Source of the DNA: Dolichospermum flos-aquae CCAP 1403/13F
GTDB lineage: Bacteria > Cyanobacteriota > Cyanobacteriia > Cyanobacteriales > Nostocaceae
Assembly: GCF_012516395.1 (NCBI RefSeq)
Contig: NZ_CP051206.1
Span: 3,886,001 to 3,950,000, forward strand
Direction of reading: 5' to 3'
DNA: 64,000 nucleotides
In this document: piece by piece, positions 1 to 8,504 of the stretch
Numbering within the stretch: position 1 is the stretch's first letter
How the letters are laid out: each line of letters opens with the position of its first letter
Notes under the pieces: generated by a model
The model's input: the letters and a program-made list of their open reading frames with translations, nothing else
Told to the model about the DNA's origin: nothing
The model's database searches: none
Made by a program: the position numbers and the translations under genes

Positions 1-29
1 TTAGGATTGATACAGCAGACTTAAAAAAT

Positions 30-105
30 ATTTAAACGCAGATAAACGCAGATAAGAAGGGATTAATTAATTAATTAATGGATTTCATGATTCTGTGCAG
101 TCTCT
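30..105. repeat. dispersed intergenic repeat (copy 1)
   Basis: AT-rich stretch with the phrase GCAGATAAACGCAGATAA, a run of TTAA units and then ATTCTGTGCA. The reverse complement of the same arrangement recurs at about 35910-35980, and a shorter relative lies near 38300. It codes for nothing visible and sits downstream of the sugar-transporter operon. It is a dispersed repeat of unknown origin. Confidence 0.5.
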
Positions 106-122
106 GGAATTTTGCTGTATTT

Positions 123-959
123 TCAACCTTTACCACCGGTAAAGGTAACACCTTGAATTAAGTAGCGGTTAAAGAAAGCATAAATAGCTAAACCTGGCAG
201 AGTAAACACCATTGAAGCTGCCATAATGTAGTTCCAATAGCTGATATATTGACCTTTAAATGTATTTAGTCCTAAAGGTAAAGTAAACATTTCTGGGTCA
301 AAGAGAATCACTACAGGGAGTAAAAAATTATTCCAACTACCCATAAAGACAAAAACCGCTTGTGCGGCTAATGCTGGTTTAGCTAAAGGTAAAACTATAT
401 ACCTAAAAATTCCCCAGGCATTTAAACCATCCAATTGTCCAGCTTCTTCTAGTTCTCTAGGGAAGTTGACAAAAAACTGCCGCATCATAAAAATGAAAGT
501 AGCATTGACCATACTCGGAACAATCATCCCTGGGTATGAATTTAGCCAACCGATGGCTTTTAAAATTAAAAATGTGGGAATCAGGGTAATTTGCGCTGGC
601 ACTACTAACACGGTCAAAATCAGGAAAAACCAGCACTGTTTACCCCGAAAATGCAATCTTGCGAGGGCATAACCTGCCATTGAGTTAAATAGCAAGTTTA
701 AAATTGTGACAGTAACACCAATAATCACACTATTAAATAACCACCGCCAAAATAAAGGTTCTTGCAGAAATATTTGTTTGTAATTATCGAGAGTAAAATG
801 TTTGGGGATAAAATTAAATTCACCGCTAATAATCTCGGATAGAGGCTTAAATGATGCAGAAAATGCCCAGAGAAAAGGAATTACGGTAATAATTCCATAA
901 ACTGTGAGGAAGATATATAACAGCACTTTCAACCAGAAACTACCAAAGATTTTATTCAA
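123..959 (-). CDS. carbohydrate ABC transporter permease (MalG type)
   Basis: Second inner-membrane permease of a sugar uptake ABC transporter. The 278-residue protein has about six hydrophobic segments. Around residues 171-190 it has the EAA loop (EEAGQLDG followed by LPLAKP), the cytoplasmic contact to the ATPase that defines binding-protein-dependent permeases of the MalG family. Length is normal. It overlaps the 3' end of the upstream permease gene by 4 bp, so the two are translationally coupled. No ATPase gene is in this cluster, so a shared MsiK/MalK-type ATPase encoded elsewhere is inferred. The substrate cannot be read from sequence; oligosaccharides or glycerol-phosphate-like sugars are typical for the family. 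Confidence 0.88.
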   Translation of the reverse strand: MNKIFGSFWLKVLLYIFLTVYGIITVIPFLWAFSASFKPLSEIISGEFNFIPKHFTLDNYKQIFLQEPLFWRWLFNSVIIGVTVTILNLLFNSMAGYALARLHFRGKQCWFFLILTVLVVPAQITLIPTFLILKAIGWLNSYPGMIVPSMVNATFIFMMRQFFVNFPRELEEAGQLDGLNAWGIFRYIVLPLAKPALAAQAVFVFMGSWNNFLLPVVILFDPEMFTLPLGLNTFKGQYISYWNYIMAASMVFTLPGLAIYAFFNRYLIQGVTFTGGKG

Positions 960-1873
960 ATTTTATAACCTCCAAAAAATTGCCTCTGAATTAATGTGAG
1001 GATAATAATTACAAATGCTAGTAAAAAGGCAATTGCTGCACCATATCCCATTTGTAAATTCCGAAATACGGTTTGATAAATCAGCAGGACTAAGGTGAGA
1101 GTAGCGTTATTTGGTCCACCTGTCCCTCCAGAAAATATATAAGACTGATCAAATAATTGAAAAGTCCCAATTATTCCCATAGCCATGACAAAGAAAGTCA
1201 CAGGTTGCAATAAAGGCAAAGTAATATAAATAAACTGTTCCCAATTATTAGCACCATCAAGTTCTGCTGCTTCATAAAGAGTTTGGGGAATATCCTGTAA
1301 AGCTGCTAAATAAATCACCATAAAAAACGGTGCTGTTGACCAAATATTCATGATCATAATCCCTTTCAAGGCAACAGATGGATCTCCCAACCAATTATAA
1401 ATAGGCAGGTTGAGAAAAGCCAAAAAATTGTTTAATAGTCCATTTGTGTTATAAATCCACATAAAAATTAGTGTCAAAACTGCTGAAGATGTAACTGTCG
1501 GTAAAAAGTAAAGAATCCGCCACCAATTTTTGCCGCGAATGCCAGAATTGAGTGTCACAGCTAAACATAAAGCCAAAATAGTTTGGGTGGGAACAACAAT
1601 AGCCACATATTCTGCGGTATTTTTCAAAGCAATTCCCACTCTTTCATCTGTTAGCAATCTTTGGAAATTACCCAAACCGAAAAAATGGTAATTAATCCCT
1701 CCCAACATTTGTACTTTGTGTAGGGAGAGAAATACAGCATAGAGAATAGGCAAAATTACAAATGTGCCTAAAACTAAAATACTGGGAGTTATGAATAAAT
1801 AAGCTGTAAAATTTTCTCTGATTTGTCTATTACAGCGATTTTCGGGTAAATGAAACACATTTTTATATCTCAC
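956..1873 (-). CDS. carbohydrate ABC transporter permease (MalF/UgpA type)
   Basis: First inner-membrane permease of the same sugar importer, 305 residues. A hydrophobic segment at residues 23-50 is followed by five more. The EAA loop (YEAAELDGANNW, then LPLLQP) lies at about residues 200-217. Length fits the UgpA/MalF-like family without the large periplasmic insert of E. coli MalF. It lies 51 bp downstream of the solute-binding protein gene and overlaps the next permease by 4 bp, forming a three-gene minus-strand operon. The ATG start at 1873 leaves a hydrophilic N-tail of about 20 residues, normal for this family. Confidence 0.88.
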   Translation of the reverse strand: MRYKNVFHLPENRCNRQIRENFTAYLFITPSILVLGTFVILPILYAVFLSLHKVQMLGGINYHFFGLGNFQRLLTDERVGIALKNTAEYVAIVVPTQTILALCLAVTLNSGIRGKNWWRILYFLPTVTSSAVLTLIFMWIYNTNGLLNNFLAFLNLPIYNWLGDPSVALKGIMIMNIWSTAPFFMVIYLAALQDIPQTLYEAAELDGANNWEQFIYITLPLLQPVTFFVMAMGIIGTFQLFDQSYIFSGGTGGPNNATLTLVLLIYQTVFRNLQMGYGAAIAFLLAFVIIILTLIQRQFFGGYKI

Positions 1874-1924
1874 GCAAAGTCGCAGAGGCGCAAAGGAAGA
1901 AAGGAAGAGGAAAATTAGAGAACC

Positions 1925-3175
1925 CTACATATCTGCCTTAATTTGTTGGTTTGCTGCATCTTGTGCCTTTAACATTGCCTGTTTTAATGGTTGTTGTCCT
2001 AGTAAAACACTAATAAATTGATTATCAAAATTGTTGATAATTGCGGCAGGATTTTTACCTAATTGCCAGGGTGTCGCATAATTAACTCCTGCTACTAATG
2101 ATGATCTCAGAGGGTCTTGATCATAACCTAACTGTTGTGCCACTGATTTACGGGCTGGTAATGCAAATCCTTTACCTGTCCATTTTTTCATGCCTTCTTT
2201 ACCTGTTAGAAAAGAAATGAGTTCCCAAGCTTCTTTTTTATGGGGTGCTTGTTTATTCATGACATAAGCAACAGTAAAAACCATTGTGGATTTTTGATTA
2301 TTAATTTCTGGTATTTCTGCTGTGGCAAATTCTAGTTTGGGAAAGGTTTCTTGTAAATAGGGAATTGCCCAATTCCCCTCAATTACCATTGCTACTTTAT
2401 TTTGTCCAAACATTTCACTCCCGGAATTTGTGCCGACATCAGATTTTTGGGCGGAAGATCGATCTTTTTGATATTGGTTAATTACTAATTCTAAACCTTG
2501 TAATCCTGGATTATTTGCAAAGGTAGCATAACCATTTTTATCAATAATTTCCCCTCCAAAAGCTGTAATTTTGTATGCTTGACGGGCTAATTCAGGAATT
2601 TCACCAAAGCCATATTTATTGAGTTTGCCTGTTAATTGTTTTGAATAGCTGCGGAGTTGTTCCCAGGTAGTGGGAGGACTGGTTAAACCCACTTGATTAA
2701 ATGCTTGTTTGTTATAAAATAGGGCTAAGGTGGAATAGTCTTTAGGTAAACCATAAATACGATTTTGGTAGGTAAAATTATTGAGTAAGTTGGGTTCTAT
2801 ATCTGTGAGGTCAAATTTGGGTTTAATGTATTTATCAAGGGGTTCTAGGACATTCTGACCCATTAAGAAAGGGGCTTCTAGTGCGTCGAGATAAAATACA
2901 TCTGGTGCAGCTTCTCCTACTAAGCGGGTTTTAATTACATCCATATATTGATCAGAAATCGCTTCATATTTGACTTTGATCTGGGGATGCTGCTTTTCAA
3001 AGTCTTCAATTACCTGTTTTAAAAGTCTTTGTTCTAGAGGATTTCCTGTCCAACCGCTGAGTTTAACGGTAATGAATGGGGGTGGTTTTGGTAATGGCCA
3101 ATTGTGATAACTAATAATAGCGATCGCTATTATTATTACCAATCCTAAAAAGTTAAATAATCTCTTTTTTCTCAC
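1925..3175 (-). CDS. extracellular sugar-binding protein of ABC importer
   Basis: Solute-binding protein, family 1 (MalE/UgpB fold), 416 residues; it captures sugar outside the membrane for the two permeases downstream. It begins with a positively charged stretch and a hydrophobic segment (residues 8-21), but no lipobox cysteine follows, so it may be secreted or membrane-anchored by an uncleaved signal. The body shows typical family phrases: GEAAPDVFYLDA near residue 90, GLPKDYSTLALFYNK near 145, and VMNKQAPHKKEAWELISFL near 305. First gene of the operon. The specific sugar is unknown. Confidence 0.86.
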   Translation of the reverse strand: MRKKRLFNFLGLVIIIAIAIISYHNWPLPKPPPFITVKLSGWTGNPLEQRLLKQVIEDFEKQHPQIKVKYEAISDQYMDVIKTRLVGEAAPDVFYLDALEAPFLMGQNVLEPLDKYIKPKFDLTDIEPNLLNNFTYQNRIYGLPKDYSTLALFYNKQAFNQVGLTSPPTTWEQLRSYSKQLTGKLNKYGFGEIPELARQAYKITAFGGEIIDKNGYATFANNPGLQGLELVINQYQKDRSSAQKSDVGTNSGSEMFGQNKVAMVIEGNWAIPYLQETFPKLEFATAEIPEINNQKSTMVFTVAYVMNKQAPHKKEAWELISFLTGKEGMKKWTGKGFALPARKSVAQQLGYDQDPLRSSLVAGVNYATPWQLGKNPAAIINNFDNQFISVLLGQQPLKQAMLKAQDAANQQIKADM

Positions 3176-3486
3176 AATTTAATTGAGATGAATTCAGAAT
3201 TGATGTCAATACTGTTCGGTTAAGAGACAACCCAACAAAAGTCCGTAAATGTTGGGTTTCCTAACTTCAAACCAACCTACCAGATTTAAATACAAAAACC
3301 CCACCTCCCCGCAAGCGACGAGGGGATTTAAGATGTATGTTATTTGAGTACATACGGTTATAATTTATTTCAAATGCTGGTATGGATCATCTCTCTATGG
3401 GATGGGTTTGAGTTCTATATTTTGTTAATGAAATCACGGAAACTAAAATGATAGAAGCTGTAGTAAGTATTTTCTGATCTATTTTC
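3176..3486. other. intergenic stretch, no gene seen
   Basis: About 310 bases between the sugar-binding protein gene and a decayed gene fragment. It holds a CCCC/GGGG-type hairpin-like repeat near 3300-3330 (a relative is at 8766-8789). I see no open frame with coding character on either strand. The promoter of the sugar importer should lie at the left side of this stretch; no clear -35/-10 pair was recognised. Confidence 0.4.
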
Positions 3487-3611
3487 TTAGACTAAAAATT
3501 CTACCCAATTTTCTAATAATTCCTCAACATCATATTCATCAGTATTTAGGAAATTGGCAATATCTGTAACTGATATGGGTTGTGTTGTCTGGGCTAAAAC
3601 TCCTTCATTAA
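3487..3611 (-). pseudogene. C-terminal remnant of a probable STAND/NACHT-type ATPase
   Basis: A short open stretch of about 38 codons with no start codon, preceded in frame by TGA and ending in TAA. It reads GVLAQTTQPISVTDIANFLN and continues as an acidic winged-helix-like sequence to ENWVEFLV. In my judgement this resembles the end of a winged-helix segment in cyanobacterial STAND ATPases that follow trypsin-like peptidase genes. That identification is inference from memory of such proteins. Its position directly downstream of the trypsin-like gene on the same strand supports it. Only the tail remains. Confidence 0.4.
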
Positions 3612-3677
3612 ATCAAAACCTGTTGGATGAATTTTATACTTAAGGTCGCTTATTGGCGGACTTTTGTAATAAAATTT

Positions 3678-4700
3678 TTATCCGACCATTTTTAACTCTC
3701 CAAAGACATCATTCATCTCTTGCTCAATTCTCTTCAGTTTTAGCTGTATTTTATTTTTAAATTCAGCATCTAGTGTTTCATTCAATTGGTTATAAACTGC
3801 TTCATAATCAATTTCTAAAATTGCGAAACGTTTTTCCAATTCCCTGACTTTAATTTCTTGTACTCGATTAAAAGAACGAGAAGAATTTATTGGTTTTTGC
3901 TGCATGGCTTGATTTGAAAAATCCCCAGTTTCCACTAACACAGTTATAGGCATCCTAAATGCCGCTTTGACTCCCTTTCGCTTTTTCTCTGCGGGTACAG
4001 CCATACCCACAACTTCCTGTAATGGTTTATCCCACACAGGAGAACCACTAAAACCAAGCTCAATCTGATATCCAGGAACTTTAATGGCTTCTATCTGGAT
4101 CGAGCGAGTAGCTTGGGCATCAAGCAGTTCACTATTTAACACAGTTGTAGGCATCCCAAATGCCGCTTTGACTCCTTCTCGCTTTTTCTCTGCGGGTACA
4201 GCCATACCCACAACTCCCTGTAATGGTTTATCCCACACAGGAGAACCACTAAAACCAAGCTCAATCTGATATCCAGGAACTTTAATGGCTTCTATCTGGA
4301 TCGAGCGAGTAGCTTGGGTCTCAAACAGTTCACTATTTAACACAGTTGTAGGCATCCTAAATGCCGCTTTGACTCCCTGTCGTTTTTTCTCTGCGGGTAC
4401 AGCCATACCCACAACTCCCTGTAATGGTTTATCCCACGCAGGAGAATCACTAAAACCAAGCTCAATCTGATATCTAGGAACTTTAATGGCTTCTATTTGT
4501 ATCGAGTGAGTAGCTTGGGCATCAAGCAGTTCATCATTAGCCCAGACACCAAGATCATGTTCTTGGGGAAAGCCAAAGATCCGGAAGGTAAGAAGATGGT
4601 ACTGATTCACTAAAAAATCAGCGCCAACAACTTTACAGTTTTTATTATAAATGCGAGCAAGCGCACTTCTAAAGGTTTGAAAGTAATTTTCAGTTGACAT
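3678..4700 (-). CDS. degenerate trypsin-like peptidase with triplicated Ser-nucleophile segment
   Basis: Serine-peptidase-like protein of about 340 residues, probably inactive. The N-terminal strand (KVVGADFLVNQYHLLT) corresponds to the stretch before the catalytic His in trypsin-like domains of cyanobacterial conflict systems. The usual TCAHV motif and the Asp region are missing: LLT runs straight into FRIFGFPQEHD. The Ser segment (GFSGSPVWD) then occurs three times in tandem repeats of 67 residues; the first copy reads GFSDSPAWD. The C-terminus is charged and coiled-coil-like (about residues 270-340). I chose the ATG at 4700 (MSTENYF); the frame stays open to 4838, but those upstream codons lie in a MITE. 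The neighbours are a Trypco1 remnant upstream and a STAND-like remnant downstream. Confidence 0.65.
   Translation of the reverse strand: MSTENYFQTFRSALARIYNKNCKVVGADFLVNQYHLLTFRIFGFPQEHDLGVWANDELLDAQATHSIQIEAIKVPRYQIELGFSDSPAWDKPLQGVVGMAVPAEKKRQGVKAAFRMPTTVLNSELFETQATRSIQIEAIKVPGYQIELGFSGSPVWDKPLQGVVGMAVPAEKKREGVKAAFGMPTTVLNSELLDAQATRSIQIEAIKVPGYQIELGFSGSPVWDKPLQEVVGMAVPAEKKRKGVKAAFRMPITVLVETGDFSNQAMQQKPINSSRSFNRVQEIKVRELEKRFAILEIDYEAVYNQLNETLDAEFKNKIQLKLKRIEQEMNDVFGELKMVG
3940..4542. repeat. three tandem 201 bp repeats inside the peptidase-like gene
   Basis: The phrase ACAGTTRTAGGCATCC starts at 3940, 4141 and 4342, giving an exact period of 201 bp (67 codons), so the reading frame is preserved. 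The copies differ at scattered bases, with the third (5'-most in the gene) the most diverged. Each copy encodes the segment that carries the serine nucleophile and the following strand. The high identity suggests recent amplification or ongoing gene conversion. Confidence 0.9.
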
Positions 4701-4735
4701 ACAATCTATAAATCCTGGTACACTGCGTTTCTCGC

Positions 4736-4860
4736 CTAGTAGTCTGTCAAGAACTAATTGACGGGTAAATAGATTTTTCTTCTTTCCTTCTTCCTTCGTG
4801 TTCTTCGTGCCTTCGTGGTTCATTCCCTTATCCGTCAAAATTTATTTGACAGACTACTAG
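4736..4860. mobile_element. MITE-like element with ~30 bp terminal inverted repeats
   Basis: A 125 bp non-coding element bounded by CTAGTAGTCTGTCAA on the left and its reverse complement on the right. Similarity extends about 30 bp inward to TTGACGG. The inside carries the common cyanobacterial filler around the word GAACCACGAAGG. A second family member with the same ends lies at 18953-19110. It sits between the Trypco1 remnant and the peptidase-like gene, supplying false start codons to the latter and a stop codon to the former. Confidence 0.75.
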
Positions 4861-4972
4861 ATGGTAAAGCGACTCTCTCCGTAGCAAGAGATGTATCTTC
4901 TGATTCCTCAATTTCCACTAAGAATTTACCGCCATTTTCTAGCTCAAATTCAACCAATTGCTTTTCTAGCAT
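4835..4972 (-). pseudogene. truncated Trypco1 (trypsin-co-occurring domain 1) gene
   Basis: A 45-codon frame from ATG 4972 to TGA 4835. It begins MLEKQLVEFELENGGKFLVE and continues IEESEDTS...RVALPSS. This matches the N-terminal half of the Trypco1 (CU044_2847-like) domain, normally about 100 residues, found next to trypsin-like peptidases in NTP-dependent conflict systems. The frame runs into the inverted repeat of the MITE and stops there; the rest of the domain is absent. The gene is therefore broken. It would have been the first gene of a Trypco1-peptidase-ATPase operon on the minus strand. Confidence 0.6.
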
Positions 4973-5362
4973 ATATATGATGTTAAATAGACTATGTATT
5001 GTCAAGTATACAATATTGTCTGCTTATTGGAAAAGCAAAAACTACCACTAGCAATCAATACTGTTCGTATACTAAAAACGGGTTAAAATTCTCATTCTGA
5101 ACGAAGTGAAGAATCTCCGAGATATGGCACTGCATTACGTTATCCTCTGTATAACATCAGTTCATGTTTCATCAGTTTTCCGGCATCACTTGGTGCTTTA
5201 CACTACTACTAACGCACTCTAAGTATTTGCTCCTTGAACTTATGTTGGCAGGTATAATGACAACTCTGAACTAAATCACCTGATATTCCATGACCAACCC
5301 TCGTCAAGTTGCCTTTATCGCCCAGAAGTACACAAAGAAGCTTATGCTGGTGTTGCTTTAGA
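4973..5362. other. intergenic stretch with a possible IS remnant
   Basis: About 390 bases without a convincing gene. It includes the widespread phrase CTGAACGAAGTGAAGAATCT near 5095. A short minus-strand stretch at 5209-5360 reads like a decayed protein tail with Cys and His residues (VGHGISGDLVQSCHYTCQ) and might be a transposase remnant. I could not place it in a family. Confidence 0.3.
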
Positions 5363-8230
5363 CTATTGTATTTCCACCGTCCCCTTATAGCCATCAATGC
5401 GAACTTCCTGACCATCTTGCAGCAGATACGTCGCACCACGCACATCCATAACAGCAGGAATACCGTATTCACGGGCGATAATTGCCCCGTGAGAAAGTTT
5501 ACCCCCAGCTTCAGCAATTAAACCCCCAGCTTGCACGAGGATAGGGGCCCAACCGGAATCTGTGTAAGGAACTACAAGGATGGTGTTTTTATCAATATCA
5601 TGGGCTTCTTGCAAAGTTCGGACTACTTTCACCCGTCCTTGAATTTGTCCTTGACTGGCAGGAATACCTAATAAAATGTTGTCAGAGGGATCAATTACCG
5701 GGGCAATGGGGTGAGGAGGATTATAACCGTAAACTACGGCGGGAATTTGCGTAATTTGGCTATCTTGGAGAAATTGCGATCGCCTTTTTTCGACTAATGC
5801 CAATAAATGATTCCTAAAAGCTACATCTGAATTAATCACTAAATCACGAATTTCATCTAACTGGAGAAAGAAAATATCTCCTAATTGTGTTAATACCCTA
5901 GACTCAAGCCAAATCTGTTCCAAAGCCAAAAATGTCCACCGCAATTCAGCTAACAAGCGAGAATAAACTTCCGTTACCCGTCCTTTCAGATCAACTCGTT
6001 TTTGCACTAAATTTGCCTGTTCGGGACGGGAATCATCTAAATTTGGCAATTCAGGTGCTTGTAATAACTGGATAAATAATTGTCTAACTATTTGGGGATT
6101 TTCTCGCCAAGTGGGAACAGAAATATCTGTACCGACTTCACTTAAATAACCATAATCCTCAATCAATTCGTCAATTTCATCTAAAATTCTTTCCCCTGCG
6201 GGCGTTTCTGCCAATTGTGCAAATACTTGTTCTGGTTTAAAATCATAGTTACCAGCTATTAAGATTTGTTTAGCATCCGCAGCCAGAAGACGCATAGCTC
6301 TTAATGATGCTATCTCTGGGGTGACACTATTATCAATTTCCTCTGTCTTTGCCCCCAAAACCGCTTGGCGAATAGCTGCACTCAAAGGGGCTAAAATACT
6401 GTAGTAAGTTCCCCGATGCAATAAGTTGAGAATTAAATCTATTCTAGTTAATAATTGATCTAGTGATAATTCGGCAATGACGACATTTGATAATTGGGTT
6501 AATCCCGGAATGAAAACTTGGCGATAATCCGATTTAAAATCTTTGTCTAAATCAATTTCCCGCTTGAGTAACTTTGTTAGTCCTGGTAAATTAGCTAAAG
6601 TGGAATTTAGAGCAGGTTTACTCATACTTGCACCTCTAGTCAGAAATTCCAGACTTTCTGGAGGTAATCCCATTTCTAAAAAGATTTCTCCTAACAAGGA
6701 AGCATTAAAATAGGCTCTAGAATAATGCAATGTTGCTGTTGTGGCAAAATCTAAGCGTTTAGCACGATCACCCAAAACTATACTAAAAATTTCTCCCCAC
6801 ACACCACAGGTTAAAGGAGAATTAATAGACCAAGTTAAGGGGTGAATAACTCCCGGAATTACCTCAGCGGCGATTTTCCTTGTCCATAAGGGTAAAAGCG
6901 TAGTGATTGGTCTTGCCTGTAATACCCACAGATTTTGACCATCATAACTCCATTCAATGTCTTGGGGAATACCCAAATAACGTCTTTCTAAACGACGGGC
7001 TAGGTATGCAACTTGCTTAATTAATGCTTGGGGAACTTTCCCATTGCCTTCAAATTGCAGACAAGACAATTTTTCATCACCAGCAACCACGACTAGATAT
7101 TGTTCTGGTGTCACTTTTCCCGATACGATTTGCGTAGGACTACCAGATACAGCTTCGATAACTACACCCTCACCCTGTTGAGAAATAGGATCTCGGCTAA
7201 AAGCTACGCCAGAGAATACGCTTTGGATTTGTTGCTGAATGAGTACCCCCATTGCCGCATCTTCTGATCTGCTGCGACGGCGATATTCGACGGCACTGGG
7301 ATGATTATAGGAGGCTTGGACTTGAGCGATCGCTTGTCGCAGTTCTGCCTTACTGATCACATTTAAAATTGTTTCATACTGTCCCGCGGCTGATGCCTGT
7401 TGTGAGTCTTCCCCAATGGCAGAAGAACGCACTACTAAAGGTGAAAGTTGTGATGGTTGCAGAAAATCAATTAAAGGTGTGGGATCATCATCAGGAGATA
7501 ATACCCAACCTTTCGGAACTGCATAACCCCAACGTTTAAGTTGGGATAATGTTGCAGATTTAGCTCCTACGACTTCCCCATCTAAGTCATCATCTAAAGT
7601 AATAATCTTCTCCTCATGATTTAAATATGCCATCATTGGTTGAGATTCTGGATTTGCTTCCTCAACTGGGAGATTTAAATCATCAGGAATTTGGTTATAA
7701 ATCCAGTAAATTAATGCCGACAAGGCAAAAGCAGCGATAATTCTGGCTATATCCTGGGAATGGACAATCCCCACAAATAGGGGAAATATGACTAATACCC
7801 CTAATTTAATTGTTTCTTTAGAGCGAGTAATCAAAAAGCCAATAGCTGCAAGTAAGCTAACAAAGGCAGCTACCAAAGGATCATGTGCCAGCAATCCCCA
7901 AGCGACGTTTGTTGTTCCTGCCCCTTTAGTAGCCACGTATCTACCGATAACCAAGGCAATTAAAGCGATAATTTCGGAGAATGGTTGTGAAGGAAAACAA
8001 TATTGGGCAATTGTGACAACAGCAACGCCCTTGACGGCTTCAGAGACGACACAGATGCTTCCTGCTAATTTACCACCGTGATAAAATGCCGCTGCAACGC
8101 TAATATTTCCTGTCCCCATATTGGCTAATTTTTTACCACTCAGGGCATAAGTAATCCAGGAAATGAGCGGTATTGCCCCTAACAGTGGACAAAAAATTAA
8201 AATAATTAAGATCCCAAAAAAATTAATCAT
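5363..8230 (-). CDS. PlsY-like acyltransferase fused to PEP-utilising (PPDK/PEP synthase-like) enzyme
   Basis: A 955-residue two-part protein. Residues 1-200 are a membrane domain with about five hydrophobic segments and the PlsY-type phrase GTGNISVAAAFYHGGK, as in glycerol-3-phosphate acyltransferase (acyl-phosphate dependent, phosphatidic acid synthesis). From about residue 215 it matches the ATP-grasp domain of pyruvate phosphate dikinase / PEP synthase: LVVRSSAIGEDS, VAFSRDP, IEWSYDGQNLWVLQARP. The C-terminus (about 875-950) is the phosphohistidine swivelling domain with GGKLSHGAIIAREYGIPAV, so the catalytic His is present. The classic PEP/pyruvate TIM-barrel is not recognisable, so what the second half phosphorylates is open. 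The middle region (450-850) is unassigned. No partner genes are adjacent. Confidence 0.75.
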   Translation of the reverse strand: MINFFGILIILIFCPLLGAIPLISWITYALSGKKLANMGTGNISVAAAFYHGGKLAGSICVVSEAVKGVAVVTIAQYCFPSQPFSEIIALIALVIGRYVATKGAGTTNVAWGLLAHDPLVAAFVSLLAAIGFLITRSKETIKLGVLVIFPLFVGIVHSQDIARIIAAFALSALIYWIYNQIPDDLNLPVEEANPESQPMMAYLNHEEKIITLDDDLDGEVVGAKSATLSQLKRWGYAVPKGWVLSPDDDPTPLIDFLQPSQLSPLVVRSSAIGEDSQQASAAGQYETILNVISKAELRQAIAQVQASYNHPSAVEYRRRSRSEDAAMGVLIQQQIQSVFSGVAFSRDPISQQGEGVVIEAVSGSPTQIVSGKVTPEQYLVVVAGDEKLSCLQFEGNGKVPQALIKQVAYLARRLERRYLGIPQDIEWSYDGQNLWVLQARPITTLLPLWTRKIAAEVIPGVIHPLTWSINSPLTCGVWGEIFSIVLGDRAKRLDFATTATLHYSRAYFNASLLGEIFLEMGLPPESLEFLTRGASMSKPALNSTLANLPGLTKLLKREIDLDKDFKSDYRQVFIPGLTQLSNVVIAELSLDQLLTRIDLILNLLHRGTYYSILAPLSAAIRQAVLGAKTEEIDNSVTPEIASLRAMRLLAADAKQILIAGNYDFKPEQVFAQLAETPAGERILDEIDELIEDYGYLSEVGTDISVPTWRENPQIVRQLFIQLLQAPELPNLDDSRPEQANLVQKRVDLKGRVTEVYSRLLAELRWTFLALEQIWLESRVLTQLGDIFFLQLDEIRDLVINSDVAFRNHLLALVEKRRSQFLQDSQITQIPAVVYGYNPPHPIAPVIDPSDNILLGIPASQGQIQGRVKVVRTLQEAHDIDKNTILVVPYTDSGWAPILVQAGGLIAEAGGKLSHGAIIAREYGIPAVMDVRGATYLLQDGQEVRIDGYKGTVEIQ

Positions 8231-8363
8231 TATTTTATAATCTAAAATTTTAGAGCGGAAATTTCTCAGTTTGTTGTTAACAAAAATAGCTATTTACTAT
8301 ATAGGACACTAGAGAGCAATGGTAGTCTTACTTGCTAGTGTCCTGAATTGTTATTCTCGGAAT

Positions 8364-8504
8364 CTATCCTAGTGCATAAGCACCAGTAAGCGCCCATAGA
8401 ATCAGTCCAGCAATTGATCCTAAAAGTACCACAGTGGAAATGGTAATTAGTTTAGGTGAATCTGCACCTTCAAATTTCATAATTCCGCGATTTAAATCGG
8501 ACAT
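8364..8504 (-). CDS. 46-residue single-span membrane protein
   Basis: Short protein too small for ordinary ORF filters. ATG at 8504 is preceded by GGAGG ten bases upstream, a strong ribosome site. The sequence opens MSDLNRGIMKFEGADSP, a soluble N-tail of about 17 residues, followed by one hydrophobic segment (about 19-45) and a short end. The layout is that of small photosystem or NDH-associated subunits of cyanobacteria. I think it is a conserved cyanobacterial protein, but I cannot name it safely; a Psb35/Ssl2148-type PSII assembly protein is one candidate. It stands alone between the PlsY fusion gene and the PAP-like gene. Confidence 0.7.
   Translation of the reverse strand: MSDLNRGIMKFEGADSPKLITISTVVLLGSIAGLILWALTGAYALG

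Noticed and set aside
4084-4470. Two near-identical 61-codon plus-strand frames
   Set aside because: Antisense shadows of the 201 bp repeats in the trypsin-like gene.
5209-5517. Minus-strand frame of 102 codons overlapping the end of the PlsY fusion gene
   Set aside because: Half of it is an out-of-frame shadow of that gene; the remaining part might be an IS remnant but cannot be supported.
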